Of a stretch of 64,000 bases of DNA, positions 1 through 8,658 are shown in pieces (the first letter of the stretch is position 1; each line of letters opens with the position of its first letter). The DNA is from JBEEFP01 sp041166085. GTDB lineage: Bacteria > Actinomycetota > Acidimicrobiia > Acidimicrobiales > JAFATL01. The notes beneath the pieces are model-generated. The model was given only the letters and a program-made list of their open reading frames with translations. It was not told the origin of the DNA and searched no databases. The stretch is taken from assembly GCA_041166085.1 (NCBI GenBank), contig JBEEFP010000067.1:1-64000 (forward strand), in the 5' to 3' direction. A program made the position numbers and the translations under genes.

Positions 1-217
1 GAGGAGGCCGGACGTGACGTCCGACGGGCGAGAAGAAGCCGAGGCGGGTGGCGCGAGGGGGCGGGGAAGAAGCGGAGACGGCGGGTGGCGCCGCTTGGAG
101 AGGGGCCCCGCCACCGCAGCGAAGCGAGGATGGTGGGGAGGGACCCGAGCGGTGACAGGACCCGCCGCCGGGCACAGCGCGACGCGAGAAAGGACCCGTC
201 CCGCCGGGGGCCGCGAT
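1..217. other. Window-edge region without a convincing gene
   Basis: Purine-rich, very high-GC stretch downstream of ftsY. It contains a short palindrome (GGACGTGACGTCC near position 10) and weak inverted repeats around 88-145. Open frames here are short, start arbitrarily and show no recognisable motif. I see no RNA gene signature. In related genomes the next gene on this strand is often ffh or glnB, but neither is visible before the window edge. Confidence 0.4.
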
Positions 218-1357
218 CTACGCGAAAAGGGCGTCGACGAATTCGTCCGGATCGAAATCGACCAGATCGTCGATGGTTTCTCCTAGCCCGACCAGCTTGA
301 TGGGGATACCGAGGTCGGACTGGATGGCGAGGGCGATTCCACCTTTGGCGGTGCCGTCGAGCTTGGTCAACACCACACCGGTCACATCGACCGCTTCCGT
401 GAAGATTCGGGCCTGGGTCAGGCCATTCTGGCCGGTCGTGGCGTCGATGACGAGCAGTACTTCCGTGACCTTCCCCGGGGGGCGGTCGGCGACGCGCCGC
501 ACCTTCTTGAGCTCCTCCATCAGGTTGACCTTGGTGTGGAGCCGCCCAGCCGTATCAGCCAGCACCAGGTCTCCCCCGCGCGCCGCCGCCCGTTCGACCG
601 CGTCAAAGACGACCGCGCCGGGGTCCCCCCCTTCGACCCCCCGCACCAGCTGGGCCCCGACCCGCTTCGACCAGAGCTCGAGCTGTTCGGCCGCGGCGGC
701 ACGAAAGGTATCGCCTGCAGCCATGACAACCGACCGGCCCGCGCCCATCTGCTGCTGGCCGACCTTGCCGATCGTCGTCGTCTTTCCGACTCCGTTCACG
801 CCGACGAACAGCCACACGTTGGGCGCGCCGGGCTCGAACGTGAGCGACTTGTCGCCTTCCCCCAGCAATGACTTGAGATCGTCCTTGAGCGCCTCGACCA
901 GCTGCTCGGACGTGGTGATGCCCTCGCTCTTCACCTTCGACCGCAGGTCGTCGAGGATCGTCGTGGTCGTGTTGATGCCGACGTCGGCGCGGATGAGGGC
1001 CTCTTCGAGCTGGTCCCACGTGTCGTCGTCGATGGTCGGGCGCGAGAGGACCGATCCCACGTAGCCCGACAGCAACGATCGGGCCTTGCCCAGCCGGTCA
1101 CGGAACCGCGGCCGGACGGGCGGGAGGACGACCTCGGGGACGGGTTCGAGCTCGGGCTCCTCGAGGATCTCGGGGATCGCCTCGGGCTCGGCCCGCGGCA
1201 CCTCCGGCCGTGGTGCTTCTGGTGGCCGCGTGACCGGCTTCGGTCGTGTCGGGGGCGGCTCGAGCTCGACCCGGCGGCTGCGACGGCGACTGGCGCTCAC
1301 GCCGGCCACCGTCCCCAGCAGCACGACCGCGACAACGACGACGAGAACGATCTCCAT
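218..1357 (-). CDS. ftsY: Signal recognition particle receptor FtsY
   Basis: SRP receptor GTPase that docks ribosome/SRP complexes at the membrane for co-translational insertion. The 379-residue protein starts with a membrane helix (residues 2-22) and a short Pro/Glu-rich acidic linker (about 30-85). The SRP54-type NG domain follows: helical N domain from about 90, P-loop GVNGVGKTTT near 190, DTFRAAA, DTAGR and TKLDG. The N-terminal helix plus A-domain layout is typical of actinobacterial FtsY. It lies downstream of smc on the same strand, with a perfect 20-bp-stem hairpin between them, so it may have separate transcription or reduced read-through. Confidence 0.97.
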   Translation of the reverse strand: MEIVLVVVVAVVLLGTVAGVSASRRRSRRVELEPPPTRPKPVTRPPEAPRPEVPRAEPEAIPEILEEPELEPVPEVVLPPVRPRFRDRLGKARSLLSGYVGSVLSRPTIDDDTWDQLEEALIRADVGINTTTTILDDLRSKVKSEGITTSEQLVEALKDDLKSLLGEGDKSLTFEPGAPNVWLFVGVNGVGKTTTIGKVGQQQMGAGRSVVMAAGDTFRAAAAEQLELWSKRVGAQLVRGVEGGDPGAVVFDAVERAAARGGDLVLADTAGRLHTKVNLMEELKKVRRVADRPPGKVTEVLLVIDATTGQNGLTQARIFTEAVDVTGVVLTKLDGTAKGGIALAIQSDLGIPIKLVGLGETIDDLVDFDPDEFVDALFA

Positions 1358-1384
1358 GAGGCCGTCGAGCCTACCGGCGCCGTT

Positions 1385-1427
1385 CTCGAGGCAATGACTT
1401 ACGGAAACCGTAAGTCATTGCCTCGAG
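1385..1427. repeat. Perfect palindrome, 20-bp arms (CTCGAGG family, copy 1)
   Basis: Arms at 1385-1404 and 1408-1427 are exact reverse complements around an AAA loop. The outer ends read CTCGAGGCAATG and its complement. It sits 7 nt after the smc stop codon and before ftsY, where a terminator or mRNA-stabilising hairpin would be expected. No T-tract follows on either strand. It shares its outer CTCGAGG(A/C)AA end with hairpins at 10514 and 37369, while the inner arms differ but remain self-complementary. That suggests a repeat family rather than three unrelated terminators. Confidence 0.85.
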
Positions 1428-1433
1428 TACAGA

Positions 1434-4400
1434 TCAGTTGTCGGCGGCGATGCGCTGGCTGACGATGCGGCTCGAGCCGCCCGGGGGCATGGTCACGCCG
1501 TAGAGGAGGTCCGCCGCCTCCATGGTGCGCTTCTGGTGGCTCACGATCACGAGCTGGGCCTCGGTGCGGAACTCGTGGATGAGATCGAGGAACCGGTGCA
1601 GGTTGACGTCGTCGAGCGCGGCCTCGACCTCGTCCATCAGGTAGAAGGGCGAGGGCCGGCTGCGGAACACGGCGAACAGGAACGCCAGCGCGGTCAGCGA
1701 GCGCTCGCCGCCCGAGAGCAGCGACAGCTTGCGCACGTTCTTGCCCGACGGACGGGCGTCCACCTCGATGCCGGTCTCGAGCATGTGGTCGGGGTCGGTG
1801 AGACGCAGGCGCCCGGTGCCGCCCGGGAAGAGGGTGGCGAACAGCTTCTCGAAGTTGTCCGCCACGTCGGCATACGCGGCGGTGAACACCTCGACGATCT
1901 CGTGGTCGATGGCCTTGATGACCCGACCCAGCTCGCGGCGCGCGTTGCGGACGTCATCCAGCTGCGCTTCCAGGAAGGTGTGGCGCTCCTGCAGGGCGGT
2001 GAACTCCTCGAGGGCGAGCGGGTTCACCGGACCCATGAGCCGCAACTCCCGCTCGAGCTCGCGCACCCGGTTGGGCGCCGTCGTGCCCGGCGGCAGTTCC
2101 GGGCAGACCGCGTCGAGCGCGGCCTCGGGTTCACGTTCGTAGTCGCGCCGCAGCGTCTCGACCGCCGTCTCCAGCCGCAAGCGGGACTCCGCTTCCTCGA
2201 TCTCGTTGCGCTGGGCCCGCTCCCGCACCTCGGACAGCTGGCGCTCGGCAGTGGTGCGCTCACGGCGCAGGCCGTCGAGTCGGGTCGCGGCGGCGCGGTG
2301 CTCGGCGGACTGCCGGTCGCGCTCGGCCCGCAGTCTCGTCAAGGCGCCGTCAGCGTCGGCCAGCTGGGCCGCGACATGAGACGCGAGCCGGTCGGTGGCG
2401 GTGAGCACCGCTTCGAGTCGGCGCCGGCGCGCGCCCGCGTGCTCGCGCTCCTCGACGTGCTCGCGGAGCCGGCGCTCCACCTCGGCCAGCCGCTGGGTGA
2501 GCATGGTGCGACGTTGCTCGAGCCCGGCCGCCCGCACCTCGAGGTCGGTGCGCAGCGTCGCCACCGCGGCAACTCGCTCCTCGACCCGTCCCCGGGCTGC
2601 GCGCACCGACGCGGCCCGTTCCGCACCCGCCGCCTCCTCGGCTTCCAGCGCAGGCAGGACGTCGGACAGCTCGGCCACGCGGGCCTCGTCACGCGCCAGC
2701 CGCTCCCCCGCGTCCTCGAGGGGTCGGGCCAGCGCCTCCGCCTCGATGGCGGCGTCGCGGCGCTCGGCCTCGAGCCGCGTCAGTGCGTCGGTGCCGGCGG
2801 ACAGGCGGCTGTCGTTGGCGTCGAGGTCGCGACTGGCGGTCGCCTCGGCCGCCTTCGTCGTAGCGAGGGCGTCGTCGGCCGCCGCCGTCTGGTGCTCGAG
2901 GTCGGCGACACTGGCCGCAGCCTCGTCGGCCCGGCGACGCGCCTCCTCGAGTGACGCGCCGGTGACGCCGGCCACACCGGTGCCGGTGCGCCAACCGCCC
3001 GCCGCGAACCGATCGCCCGCGCGTGTGACCGCGACGAGGCCGGGATGGGCGAGGGCGAGGTCGAGGGCGTCCTCCCAGCGCTCGACGGCAACCGCGGTGG
3101 CGAGGAGCCGGTCGAGCAGGTGATCGACACTTGGCAGCCGAGCGCGCACGTGGGCCCGCACCGGCTCGCCGCCGACCGACGCCGACTCGAGATCGAGGCT
3201 GGCGGGCACCCCGCCCGCGTCCAGCGCCAGCACCGCACCGGAAGCGCCGTCCTCGCGCAGCTGCAGCAAGGCCCGGCGGGCCGCGTCGACGCCGTCGACC
3301 ACGACCGCGGCCACCGCTTCGCCCGCCGCCGCTTCGACGGCCGCCTCCCAGCCTTCGTCGACCTCGACGAGATCGAGCAACGTGCCGACCACGCCGTCGA
3401 GACCGGCCAGCGACTCGGCACCGGCGCGCGCACGCGCTTGGTCGAGGGCAAGCGCGAGCGCTTCGGCGCGTGCCTCCCACGAGCGCTGCTCCTGACGAGC
3501 CGACTGCAGCGACGAGTGCAGTCCGAAGGCGGCTGCCTCGGCGTCGGCGCGGGCCGAGCTGGCGCGATCGAGCGTGGCAGTGAGCTCGGCCTCCGCCTGC
3601 ACCGCCTCGCCGACCTCGGCCCGTAGGCGCGCACCGTCGGTGTCGAGGCGGGCCGTCTTCTGCGACAACGCGTCGAGGCGCGATTCGAGACGCGCCCGCT
3701 CGGCCCGGTCGCGCTCGACACCGGAGCGCAGCGCGGCCAGCTCGCCGCGGACCTCGGCGGCCTGGCCTCCGGCCGGCGCCGCGCCGTCGCCGTACTGCTC
3801 CTCGACGGCCGCCCGCTCGGTGGCGAGGGCGGCCTCAGCGGCGGCAACTTCGTCGGCTTGCGGACCGAGATGAGCGGCTTCCGCGTCCACGGCTTCCAGG
3901 TCGGCGGAGAGCCGGGCCGCTTCACCTTCGAGGGACGCGACCACGCCCTGGTCGAGGGCGGCGCCCAGCTCCTTCTCGGCCGACCGGCGCCGCTCGGCCA
4001 GCACCGCAGCGAGTCCGCGGCCGCGCTCGCGCACGCCCTCGTAGCGGAGCAACGCGTCGCCGAGCTCGTCGTCGAGCGGACCGGTGATGGCCTCGGCGGT
4101 CAGGACGTCGGCGTCGAGGCGGGCCAGCGCGGCGCGCAGCTCGTCCTCGGACTGAGCCAGGTCCACACGCGTGCGCCCCGACTTCTCGAGATGGGAGCGG
4201 TGGGTGGCGATCTCCTTGCCGGCCAGGTAGAGCCGGATGCCGGCCAGCTCCTCGACGAGGCTGCCGTGACGGCGGGCCGCGTCGGCCTGGCGTTCGAGCG
4301 GCTTGAGCTGACGCCGCACCTCGCGTACGAGATCCTGCAGGCGCAGCAGGTTGCCTTCGGTGGAGTCGAGGCGGCGCTGGGCCTTCTCCCGGCGGCGCCG

Positions 4401-4913
4401 GTACTTGAGGACGCCGGCCGCCTCTTCGATGATCAGGCGCCGGTCCTCGGGGCGGGCATTGAGGACCGCGTCGAGCTGGCCCTGGCTCACGATCACGTGC
4501 TGCTGGCGTCCGACGCCGGTGTCCGACAGCAGCTCCTGCACGTCGAGCAGCCGGCAGGGCACGTCGTTGATGGAGTACTCGCTCTCGCCCGAGCTGCGGA
4601 AGAGCGTGCGGGTGATCTTCACCTCGTTGAAGGCGATGGGCAGCAGGCCGGCCGAGTTGTCGATGGTGAGGCTCACCTCGGCGCGACCCAGGGCGGCCCG
4701 TTTCCCCGACCCCGCGAAGATGACGTCCTCCATCTTCTGCGAGCGCACCGTGCGCGGCCCTTGGGCGCCGAGCACCCACGCCACCGCGTCGACGACGTTG
4801 GACTTGCCGCTGCCGTTCGGTCCGACGACAACCGTGATCCCCGGTTCGAACTCGAGGGTGGTGGCGTCGGCGAAGGACTTGAAGCCCTTGAGCGTGAGTG
4901 ACTTCAGGAACAC
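1434..4913 (-). CDS. smc: Chromosome segregation protein SMC
   Basis: Condensin ATPase of chromosome organisation, expected to act with ScpA/ScpB (not in this window). It has 1159 residues, close to the usual 1150-1200. The N-terminal ATPase half has Walker A GPNGSGKSN. Two long coiled coils flank a hinge near residue 520-650. The C-terminal half has signature LSGGERS and Walker B YLMDEVEAALDD. I place the start at the GTG giving VFLKSLTLKGFKSFAD, the family's usual N terminus; an upstream ATG at 4955 would add 14 unrelated residues. A TACCCT box lies 9 nt before this GTG, supporting a near-leaderless start distinct from mutM. Confidence 0.97.
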   Translation of the reverse strand: MFLKSLTLKGFKSFADATTLEFEPGITVVVGPNGSGKSNVVDAVAWVLGAQGPRTVRSQKMEDVIFAGSGKRAALGRAEVSLTIDNSAGLLPIAFNEVKITRTLFRSSGESEYSINDVPCRLLDVQELLSDTGVGRQQHVIVSQGQLDAVLNARPEDRRLIIEEAAGVLKYRRRREKAQRRLDSTEGNLLRLQDLVREVRRQLKPLERQADAARRHGSLVEELAGIRLYLAGKEIATHRSHLEKSGRTRVDLAQSEDELRAALARLDADVLTAEAITGPLDDELGDALLRYEGVRERGRGLAAVLAERRRSAEKELGAALDQGVVASLEGEAARLSADLEAVDAEAAHLGPQADEVAAAEAALATERAAVEEQYGDGAAPAGGQAAEVRGELAALRSGVERDRAERARLESRLDALSQKTARLDTDGARLRAEVGEAVQAEAELTATLDRASSARADAEAAAFGLHSSLQSARQEQRSWEARAEALALALDQARARAGAESLAGLDGVVGTLLDLVEVDEGWEAAVEAAAGEAVAAVVVDGVDAARRALLQLREDGASGAVLALDAGGVPASLDLESASVGGEPVRAHVRARLPSVDHLLDRLLATAVAVERWEDALDLALAHPGLVAVTRAGDRFAAGGWRTGTGVAGVTGASLEEARRRADEAAASVADLEHQTAAADDALATTKAAEATASRDLDANDSRLSAGTDALTRLEAERRDAAIEAEALARPLEDAGERLARDEARVAELSDVLPALEAEEAAGAERAASVRAARGRVEERVAAVATLRTDLEVRAAGLEQRRTMLTQRLAEVERRLREHVEEREHAGARRRRLEAVLTATDRLASHVAAQLADADGALTRLRAERDRQSAEHRAAATRLDGLRRERTTAERQLSEVRERAQRNEIEEAESRLRLETAVETLRRDYEREPEAALDAVCPELPPGTTAPNRVRELERELRLMGPVNPLALEEFTALQERHTFLEAQLDDVRNARRELGRVIKAIDHEIVEVFTAAYADVADNFEKLFATLFPGGTGRLRLTDPDHMLETGIEVDARPSGKNVRKLSLLSGGERSLTALAFLFAVFRSRPSPFYLMDEVEAALDDVNLHRFLDLIHEFRTEAQLVIVSHQKRTMEAADLLYGVTMPPGGSSRIVSQRIAADN

Positions 4914-4922
4914 CGGTTGGTC

Positions 4923-4928
4923 AGGGTA
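4923..4928 (-). promoter_or_regulatory. Probable -10 box (TACCCT) for smc
   Basis: On the minus strand TACCCT lies 9 nt upstream of the smc GTG, inside the 62-bp mutM-smc gap. TANNNT boxes at 6-10 nt before start codons recur in this window. Assigned by position and pattern only. Confidence 0.4.
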
Positions 4929-4975
4929 GAGGCACGTGGGGTGGGCGGCGCGCACCCCGTGTGATCAGGGAGTAT

Positions 4976-5815
4976 TCAGACTTGGCACTGCTCGCACAGG
5001 AAGGTGGAGCGACCGCCCTGCTTGACCCGCACGATCGAGCTGCGGCACCGGCGGCAGGGCTCGCCTTCGCGGTCGTAGACCTTGTGCTGGCTCTGGAAGT
5101 CGCCGACCTCGCCGAAGACGTCGCGGTACTGCTCATCGGCGAGCGACGAGCCCCGGTGCTTGATGGCCTCCTGCAGCGTCTCGATCATGGCCCTGTACAG
5201 GCGGCGCACCTCTTGGGAGGTGAGGGTCTCCGAGCTGCGGTCGTAGCGCAGGCCGGCGTTGAAGAGGATCTCGTCCGCGTAGATGTTGCCGATGCCAGCG
5301 ATGAACTTCTGGTCCATCAGCAGGGTCTTGAGCTTGGTCTTCTTCGACGTGAGGCGGTCGCCGAACGCGGTCCAGCTCATGACGTCGTCGAGGGGATCGA
5401 AGCCGAGGTGGTGCAGCTCGGGGACGTCGTGCTCGAGCTCCTCGGGCGAGGTCACGAACAGCTCGCCGAAGGTGCGTGGGTCGACATAACGGAGCTGGCC
5501 GCCCTGGGTGAACGTCAGCACCACGTGGGTGTGCTTCGCCGTGGGGTCCTTCGGGCCCTTGGCCCGCAGGAGCTGGCCGCTCATGCCGAGGTGGACCACG
5601 AGCACGCAGCCGTCGTCCAGCTTGAAGAGGAGGTACTTCCCCTTGCGCTGGATGCCGGTGACCTTCTTGCCCTCGAGGGCAGCGATGAAGGGCTTCTTGG
5701 TCTTGTAGCGCCGTATGGAGCGCAGGCCGTTCACCTCGACGGCCTTGATGCGCTTGCCCACCACCTCCTTGTCGAGGTCGCGGCGGATGGTCTCTACTTC
5801 GGGCAGCTCAGGCAT
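4976..5815 (-). CDS. mutM: Formamidopyrimidine-DNA glycosylase (Fpg/MutM)
   Basis: Base-excision repair enzyme removing 8-oxoguanine and formamidopyrimidines, with AP-lyase activity. The 279-residue protein begins MPELPEVETIRRDL, so the catalytic Pro2/Glu3 pair is intact and fixes the start at 5815 although the frame stays open upstream. Other family features: KGKYLLF, GMSG, an H2TH region with GIGNIYADEILF, and a C-terminal zinc finger CRRC...CEQC followed directly by the end of the protein. It lies 8 bp downstream of rnc in the conserved actinobacterial rnc-mutM-smc order. Confidence 0.97.
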   Translation of the reverse strand: MPELPEVETIRRDLDKEVVGKRIKAVEVNGLRSIRRYKTKKPFIAALEGKKVTGIQRKGKYLLFKLDDGCVLVVHLGMSGQLLRAKGPKDPTAKHTHVVLTFTQGGQLRYVDPRTFGELFVTSPEELEHDVPELHHLGFDPLDDVMSWTAFGDRLTSKKTKLKTLLMDQKFIAGIGNIYADEILFNAGLRYDRSSETLTSQEVRRLYRAMIETLQEAIKHRGSSLADEQYRDVFGEVGDFQSQHKVYDREGEPCRRCRSSIVRVKQGGRSTFLCEQCQV

Positions 5816-5823
5816 CGGCGGTC

Positions 5824-6546
5824 TCAGGCATCGGCGGGTTCGCTGTCGAGGGTGTCCATGGTTTGGAGGGCCTGCCAGGCGGCGCGTGCCGCCTCTTGCT
5901 CGGCCTGCTTCTTCGAGCGCCCCTCGCCTCGGCCGTGCACGGCGCCGCCGAGGGAGACGACGGCGAAGAAGCGTTTGGCGTGGTCGGGACCCTCGTCGTG
6001 CACCTCGTAGCGGGGCAGGTGCTCGAAGCGCTGGGCCGACAACTCTTGCAGTCGCGTCTTGTAGTCCTGGCCTCCCGGGCCGACGGCGGCCTCGGTGATG
6101 CGCTCGCCGAGCAGGCGCATGACGAGCTCCTGAGCGGGGCCCCACCCCGCGTCCATGTAAACGGCGCCGATGAGCGCCTCCATGGCGTCGGCGAGGATCG
6201 ACGGCTTCTCGCGGCCACCGGAGGCGTCCTCTCCCTTGCCGAGCAGGAGGGCGGGGCCGATGTCGAGCTCGGCCGCCACCTCGGCCAGCGCGGCGGAGTT
6301 GACGACCGAGGCGCGCACCTTTGCCAGCTCACCCTCGGGGAGCTCGGAGTAGGTACGGAAGAGATGGTCGGTCACGATGAGTCCGAGCACGGCGTCGCCG
6401 AGGAACTCGAGTCGCTCGTTCGACTGGGAGCCCGGCGTCTCCGCGCACCACGACCGGTGGGCGACGGCTCGGTACAGCAGCTCTTCGTCGTCGAAGACAT
6501 GAGCCAGCCGTGCTGCCAGGGCCTGGAGCTGGCTGCCTTCGATCAG
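5824..6546 (-). CDS. rnc: Ribonuclease III, apparent CTG start
   Basis: Double-strand-specific endoribonuclease for rRNA and mRNA processing. Family features: HRSW, the signature NERLEFLGDAVLG, a second metal-binding stretch (ADAMEALIGAVYMDAG) and a C-terminal dsRNA-binding domain ending in a KKQAEQEAARAA helix. The nearest canonical start (GTG at 6390) falls inside the signature motif and would delete about 50 essential residues. Upstream the frame is open to the TGA that ends acpP, with no ATG, GTG or TTG. CTG at 6546-6544 follows a GAGGG at 7-nt spacing and gives a 240-residue protein of normal length, so I call CTG. A sequencing error or another non-canonical start is the alternative. Confidence 0.9.
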   Translation of the reverse strand: MIEGSQLQALAARLAHVFDDEELLYRAVAHRSWCAETPGSQSNERLEFLGDAVLGLIVTDHLFRTYSELPEGELAKVRASVVNSAALAEVAAELDIGPALLLGKGEDASGGREKPSILADAMEALIGAVYMDAGWGPAQELVMRLLGERITEAAVGPGGQDYKTRLQELSAQRFEHLPRYEVHDEGPDHAKRFFAVVSLGGAVHGRGEGRSKKQAEQEAARAAWQALQTMDTLDSEPADA

Positions 6547-6549
6547 GCG

Positions 6550-6810
6550 TCAGCCCTCGAGCTTTGCGACCACGTAGTCCACGGCGTCCCGCACCGTCTT
6601 GAGGTCCTCCAGGTCCTCGTCCTCGATGCGGAAGCCGACCGTGCGTTCGGCCAGTTCCTCCTCGAGCGCTTCGACCAGCTCGATCAGGGCGAGGGAGTCG
6701 GCGGAGAGGTCGTCGCTGAACGACGCCCCTTCGGAGATCGCCCCGGGCTCGATCTCGAGGATGTCGGCGAGGCGATCCCGGATCAGCTCGAAGACCGCTT
6801 GGCGGTCCAT
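6550..6810 (-). CDS. acpP: Acyl carrier protein
   Basis: Small acidic carrier of fatty-acid synthesis. The phosphopantetheine attachment serine is in ADSLALIELVEALEEEL. I chose the start at MDRQAVFELI (86 residues), typical of the family; in-frame ATGs at 6852 and 6867 would add an unusual N-terminal tail and remain possible. It lies between plsX and rnc, as in many bacteria. Its TGA stop is the only stop separating its frame from that of rnc, so the two genes are in the same frame and are probably translationally coupled. Confidence 0.9.
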   Translation of the reverse strand: MDRQAVFELIRDRLADILEIEPGAISEGASFSDDLSADSLALIELVEALEEELAERTVGFRIEDEDLEDLKTVRDAVDYVVAKLEG

Positions 6811-6898
6811 GGGGGCTCGTTCGACGTGGGTCTCTGCAGGCACGGCGGCCATGATACTTGGCGGCAAGATTTTCGCTGGTGAACGCCGTGAGTGGCGC

Positions 6899-7876
6899 TT
6901 ATGTCACACTTTGGGCGAGTCGGCCGACCAGATCCTGGTCGACGGCGTCCCGGGCCACCCGCACCGCGTTCACGATGGCCCGGGCCGAGGACGAGCCGTG
7001 GCTGATGACGCACACCCCGTCCACCCCGAGCAACAGCGCCCCGCCCGTGCTGTCGGGGTCGAGCTCGCCGGCGATGGGGGCGAGGGCGGGCAGCATGACC
7101 TCGGCCGCCGCCTTTGTCTCCTCGTTGGTGCCGAAGGCCTCGAACACCTTGCCGACGAGGAAGCGCATGGCGCCCTCGAGGGTCTTGAGGGCCACGTTCC
7201 CGGTGAACCCGTCGGTGACGACCACGTCGACCTGGTCCGTCATGATGTCCCGGCCCTCGACGTTGCCGATGAAGGTGACGCCTGCCCCCGCCCTGAGGAG
7301 CGCGTTCGTCTCCTTGACGAGGGGCGTGCCCTTGCTGTCCTCTTCGCCGATGGAGAGCAGGCCCACCCGGGGCTCGGCGATGCCGTAGCGCTGGGTGGCG
7401 AAGGCGGCGCCCATCTGGGCGAACTGCACGAGCCAGGCGGCCTGGCACTCGGCGTTGGCCCCCGCGTCCAGCATGATCGTGGGCGTCGTGCCGGGGACGG
7501 GGATGGGCGTGGCGATGGCAGGGCGCGAGACGCCCGTGATGCGGCCCATGCGCAGGAGGGCGCTGCCCATGGTGGCGCCCGTGTTGCCGGCGCTCACCAT
7601 GGCGCTGGCCCGGCCGTCACGCACGGCCTCGGCCGCGCGGACGAGGGAGCTGTCCTTCTTGCGGCGCACGCCCTGAGCCGGGTCGTCGCTCATCTCGATG
7701 ACCTCGCTGGCGGCGAGCACCTCGAGGTTGCCCGGGTCGGCCTTTGCGATCACGTCGGACTGCCCCACGAGGAGGATGGCCACGCCGAGCTCGTCCGCCG
7801 CTTGACGCGCGCCGGCCACGATCTCGTCCGGCGCCTTGTCCCCGCCCATGGCGTCGACCGCTATGGGCAGGGTCAT
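6899..7876 (-). CDS. plsX: Phosphate acyltransferase PlsX
   Basis: Peripheral membrane enzyme converting acyl-ACP to acyl-phosphate, the first committed step of phospholipid synthesis via PlsY. 325 residues, full length. The N terminus IAVDAMGGDKAP is diagnostic, followed by conserved SAGNTGATM, DAGANAE and DGFTGNVALK stretches. GAGG lies just before the ATG. The neighbours rpmF (upstream) and acpP (downstream) form the usual rpmF-plsX-acpP block, linking ribosome and lipid synthesis. Confidence 0.97.
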   Translation of the reverse strand: MTLPIAVDAMGGDKAPDEIVAGARQAADELGVAILLVGQSDVIAKADPGNLEVLAASEVIEMSDDPAQGVRRKKDSSLVRAAEAVRDGRASAMVSAGNTGATMGSALLRMGRITGVSRPAIATPIPVPGTTPTIMLDAGANAECQAAWLVQFAQMGAAFATQRYGIAEPRVGLLSIGEEDSKGTPLVKETNALLRAGAGVTFIGNVEGRDIMTDQVDVVVTDGFTGNVALKTLEGAMRFLVGKVFEAFGTNEETKAAAEVMLPALAPIAGELDPDSTGGALLLGVDGVCVISHGSSSARAIVNAVRVARDAVDQDLVGRLAQSVT

Positions 7877-7943
7877 CCTCGTTCTGTGGAGCGAGCGTGA
7901 CCGTCCCGGTCACGCTCGAACACGCGGAACGCGAATCGGTGGT

Positions 7944-8120
7944 TCACACTTCGATGGCCTGGCGGCCGCCGTACCAGCCGCAGTTGCCGCACACGACGTG
8001 GGGCAGCTTGGCCTTGCGGCACTGCGGGCAGACGCTGCGGGGCGGGGCCTCGAGCTTCCAGTTCGCGGCCCGGCGGCTCCGGGTCTTGGCCTTGGAGGTC
8101 TTCTTCTTGGGGACGGCCAT
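7944..8120 (-). CDS. rpmF: 50S ribosomal protein L32
   Basis: 58-residue ribosomal protein starting MAVPKKKTSKAKTRSRRA, with two CxxC pairs (CPQC and CGNC) forming the zinc ribbon of the zinc-binding L32 form. It ends GGRQAIEV. Its ATG lies 2 nt after the yceD stop codon, and plsX follows on the same strand. The yceD-rpmF-plsX order is strongly conserved. Confidence 0.97.
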   Translation of the reverse strand: MAVPKKKTSKAKTRSRRAANWKLEAPPRSVCPQCRKAKLPHVVCGNCGWYGGRQAIEV

Positions 8121-8121
8121 G

Positions 8122-8631
8122 TCAACGTTCTCTCAGTTGGTCGAGCGCGGACCAGCGGGGGTCGCGCGGCGTGGTGTCACAGGTGCACGTGCCCTCGTTG
8201 CGGTTGGCCCCGCAGGTCGGGCACAGCCCCTGGCACTCCTCCATGCAGAGGGGGGCCTGGGGCAGTTCAAGCAGTACAGCGTCGCGCACCAGCGGCTCGA
8301 GGTCGACCCGGTCGCCCTTCAGCGGGTAGGTCTCCTCCTCGTCGCTGGCCACCTCGAACAGCTCCCGGACCTCCGTCGTGACCGTGCCGCAGGCTGTTCC
8401 GAGGCAGCGGCGGCAGGGGCCCTCCCAGGGTGCGGTGACGGCGCCGGTGGCCAGGATGGCCTCGCCGGCCAGGCCCTCGAGGAGCAGGTCGGCCGTGACG
8501 ATGCCGCCGTCAGGGACGGCGCTGCCGGTGACGCTCAGACCCGGGAGGGGCCCCTCGAGCTGGACGGGACGCCGGGTGCCGGCCCGTTTGCGCAGGGCCG
8601 CGACGTTGACGACGAACGGGTGCTCGGCCAC
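8122..8631 (-). CDS. YceD/DUF177 family protein
   Basis: 169-residue member of the YceD family, nearly always found next to rpmF. In other bacteria and plastids it is linked to 23S rRNA accumulation. Visible features are PCRRCLG in the middle, an acidic run and a C-terminal CPTCGANRNEGTC zinc-like cluster. It almost abuts rpmF (1 nt between the stop codon and the rpmF start), implying joint expression. The function here is inferred from the family only. Confidence 0.9.
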   Translation of the reverse strand: MAEHPFVVNVAALRKRAGTRRPVQLEGPLPGLSVTGSAVPDGGIVTADLLLEGLAGEAILATGAVTAPWEGPCRRCLGTACGTVTTEVRELFEVASDEEETYPLKGDRVDLEPLVRDAVLLELPQAPLCMEECQGLCPTCGANRNEGTCTCDTTPRDPRWSALDQLRER

Positions 8632-8658
8632 AGGACCATCACTACCCGGCCGACGGGC

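Noticed and set aside
1..217. SRP RNA, RNase P RNA or tmRNA near ftsY
   Set aside because: None of their conserved blocks could be found on either strand.
1536..2954. Long open frame on the plus strand inside smc
   Set aside because: Antisense shadow of a high-GC gene; no motif, and the smc frame is certain.
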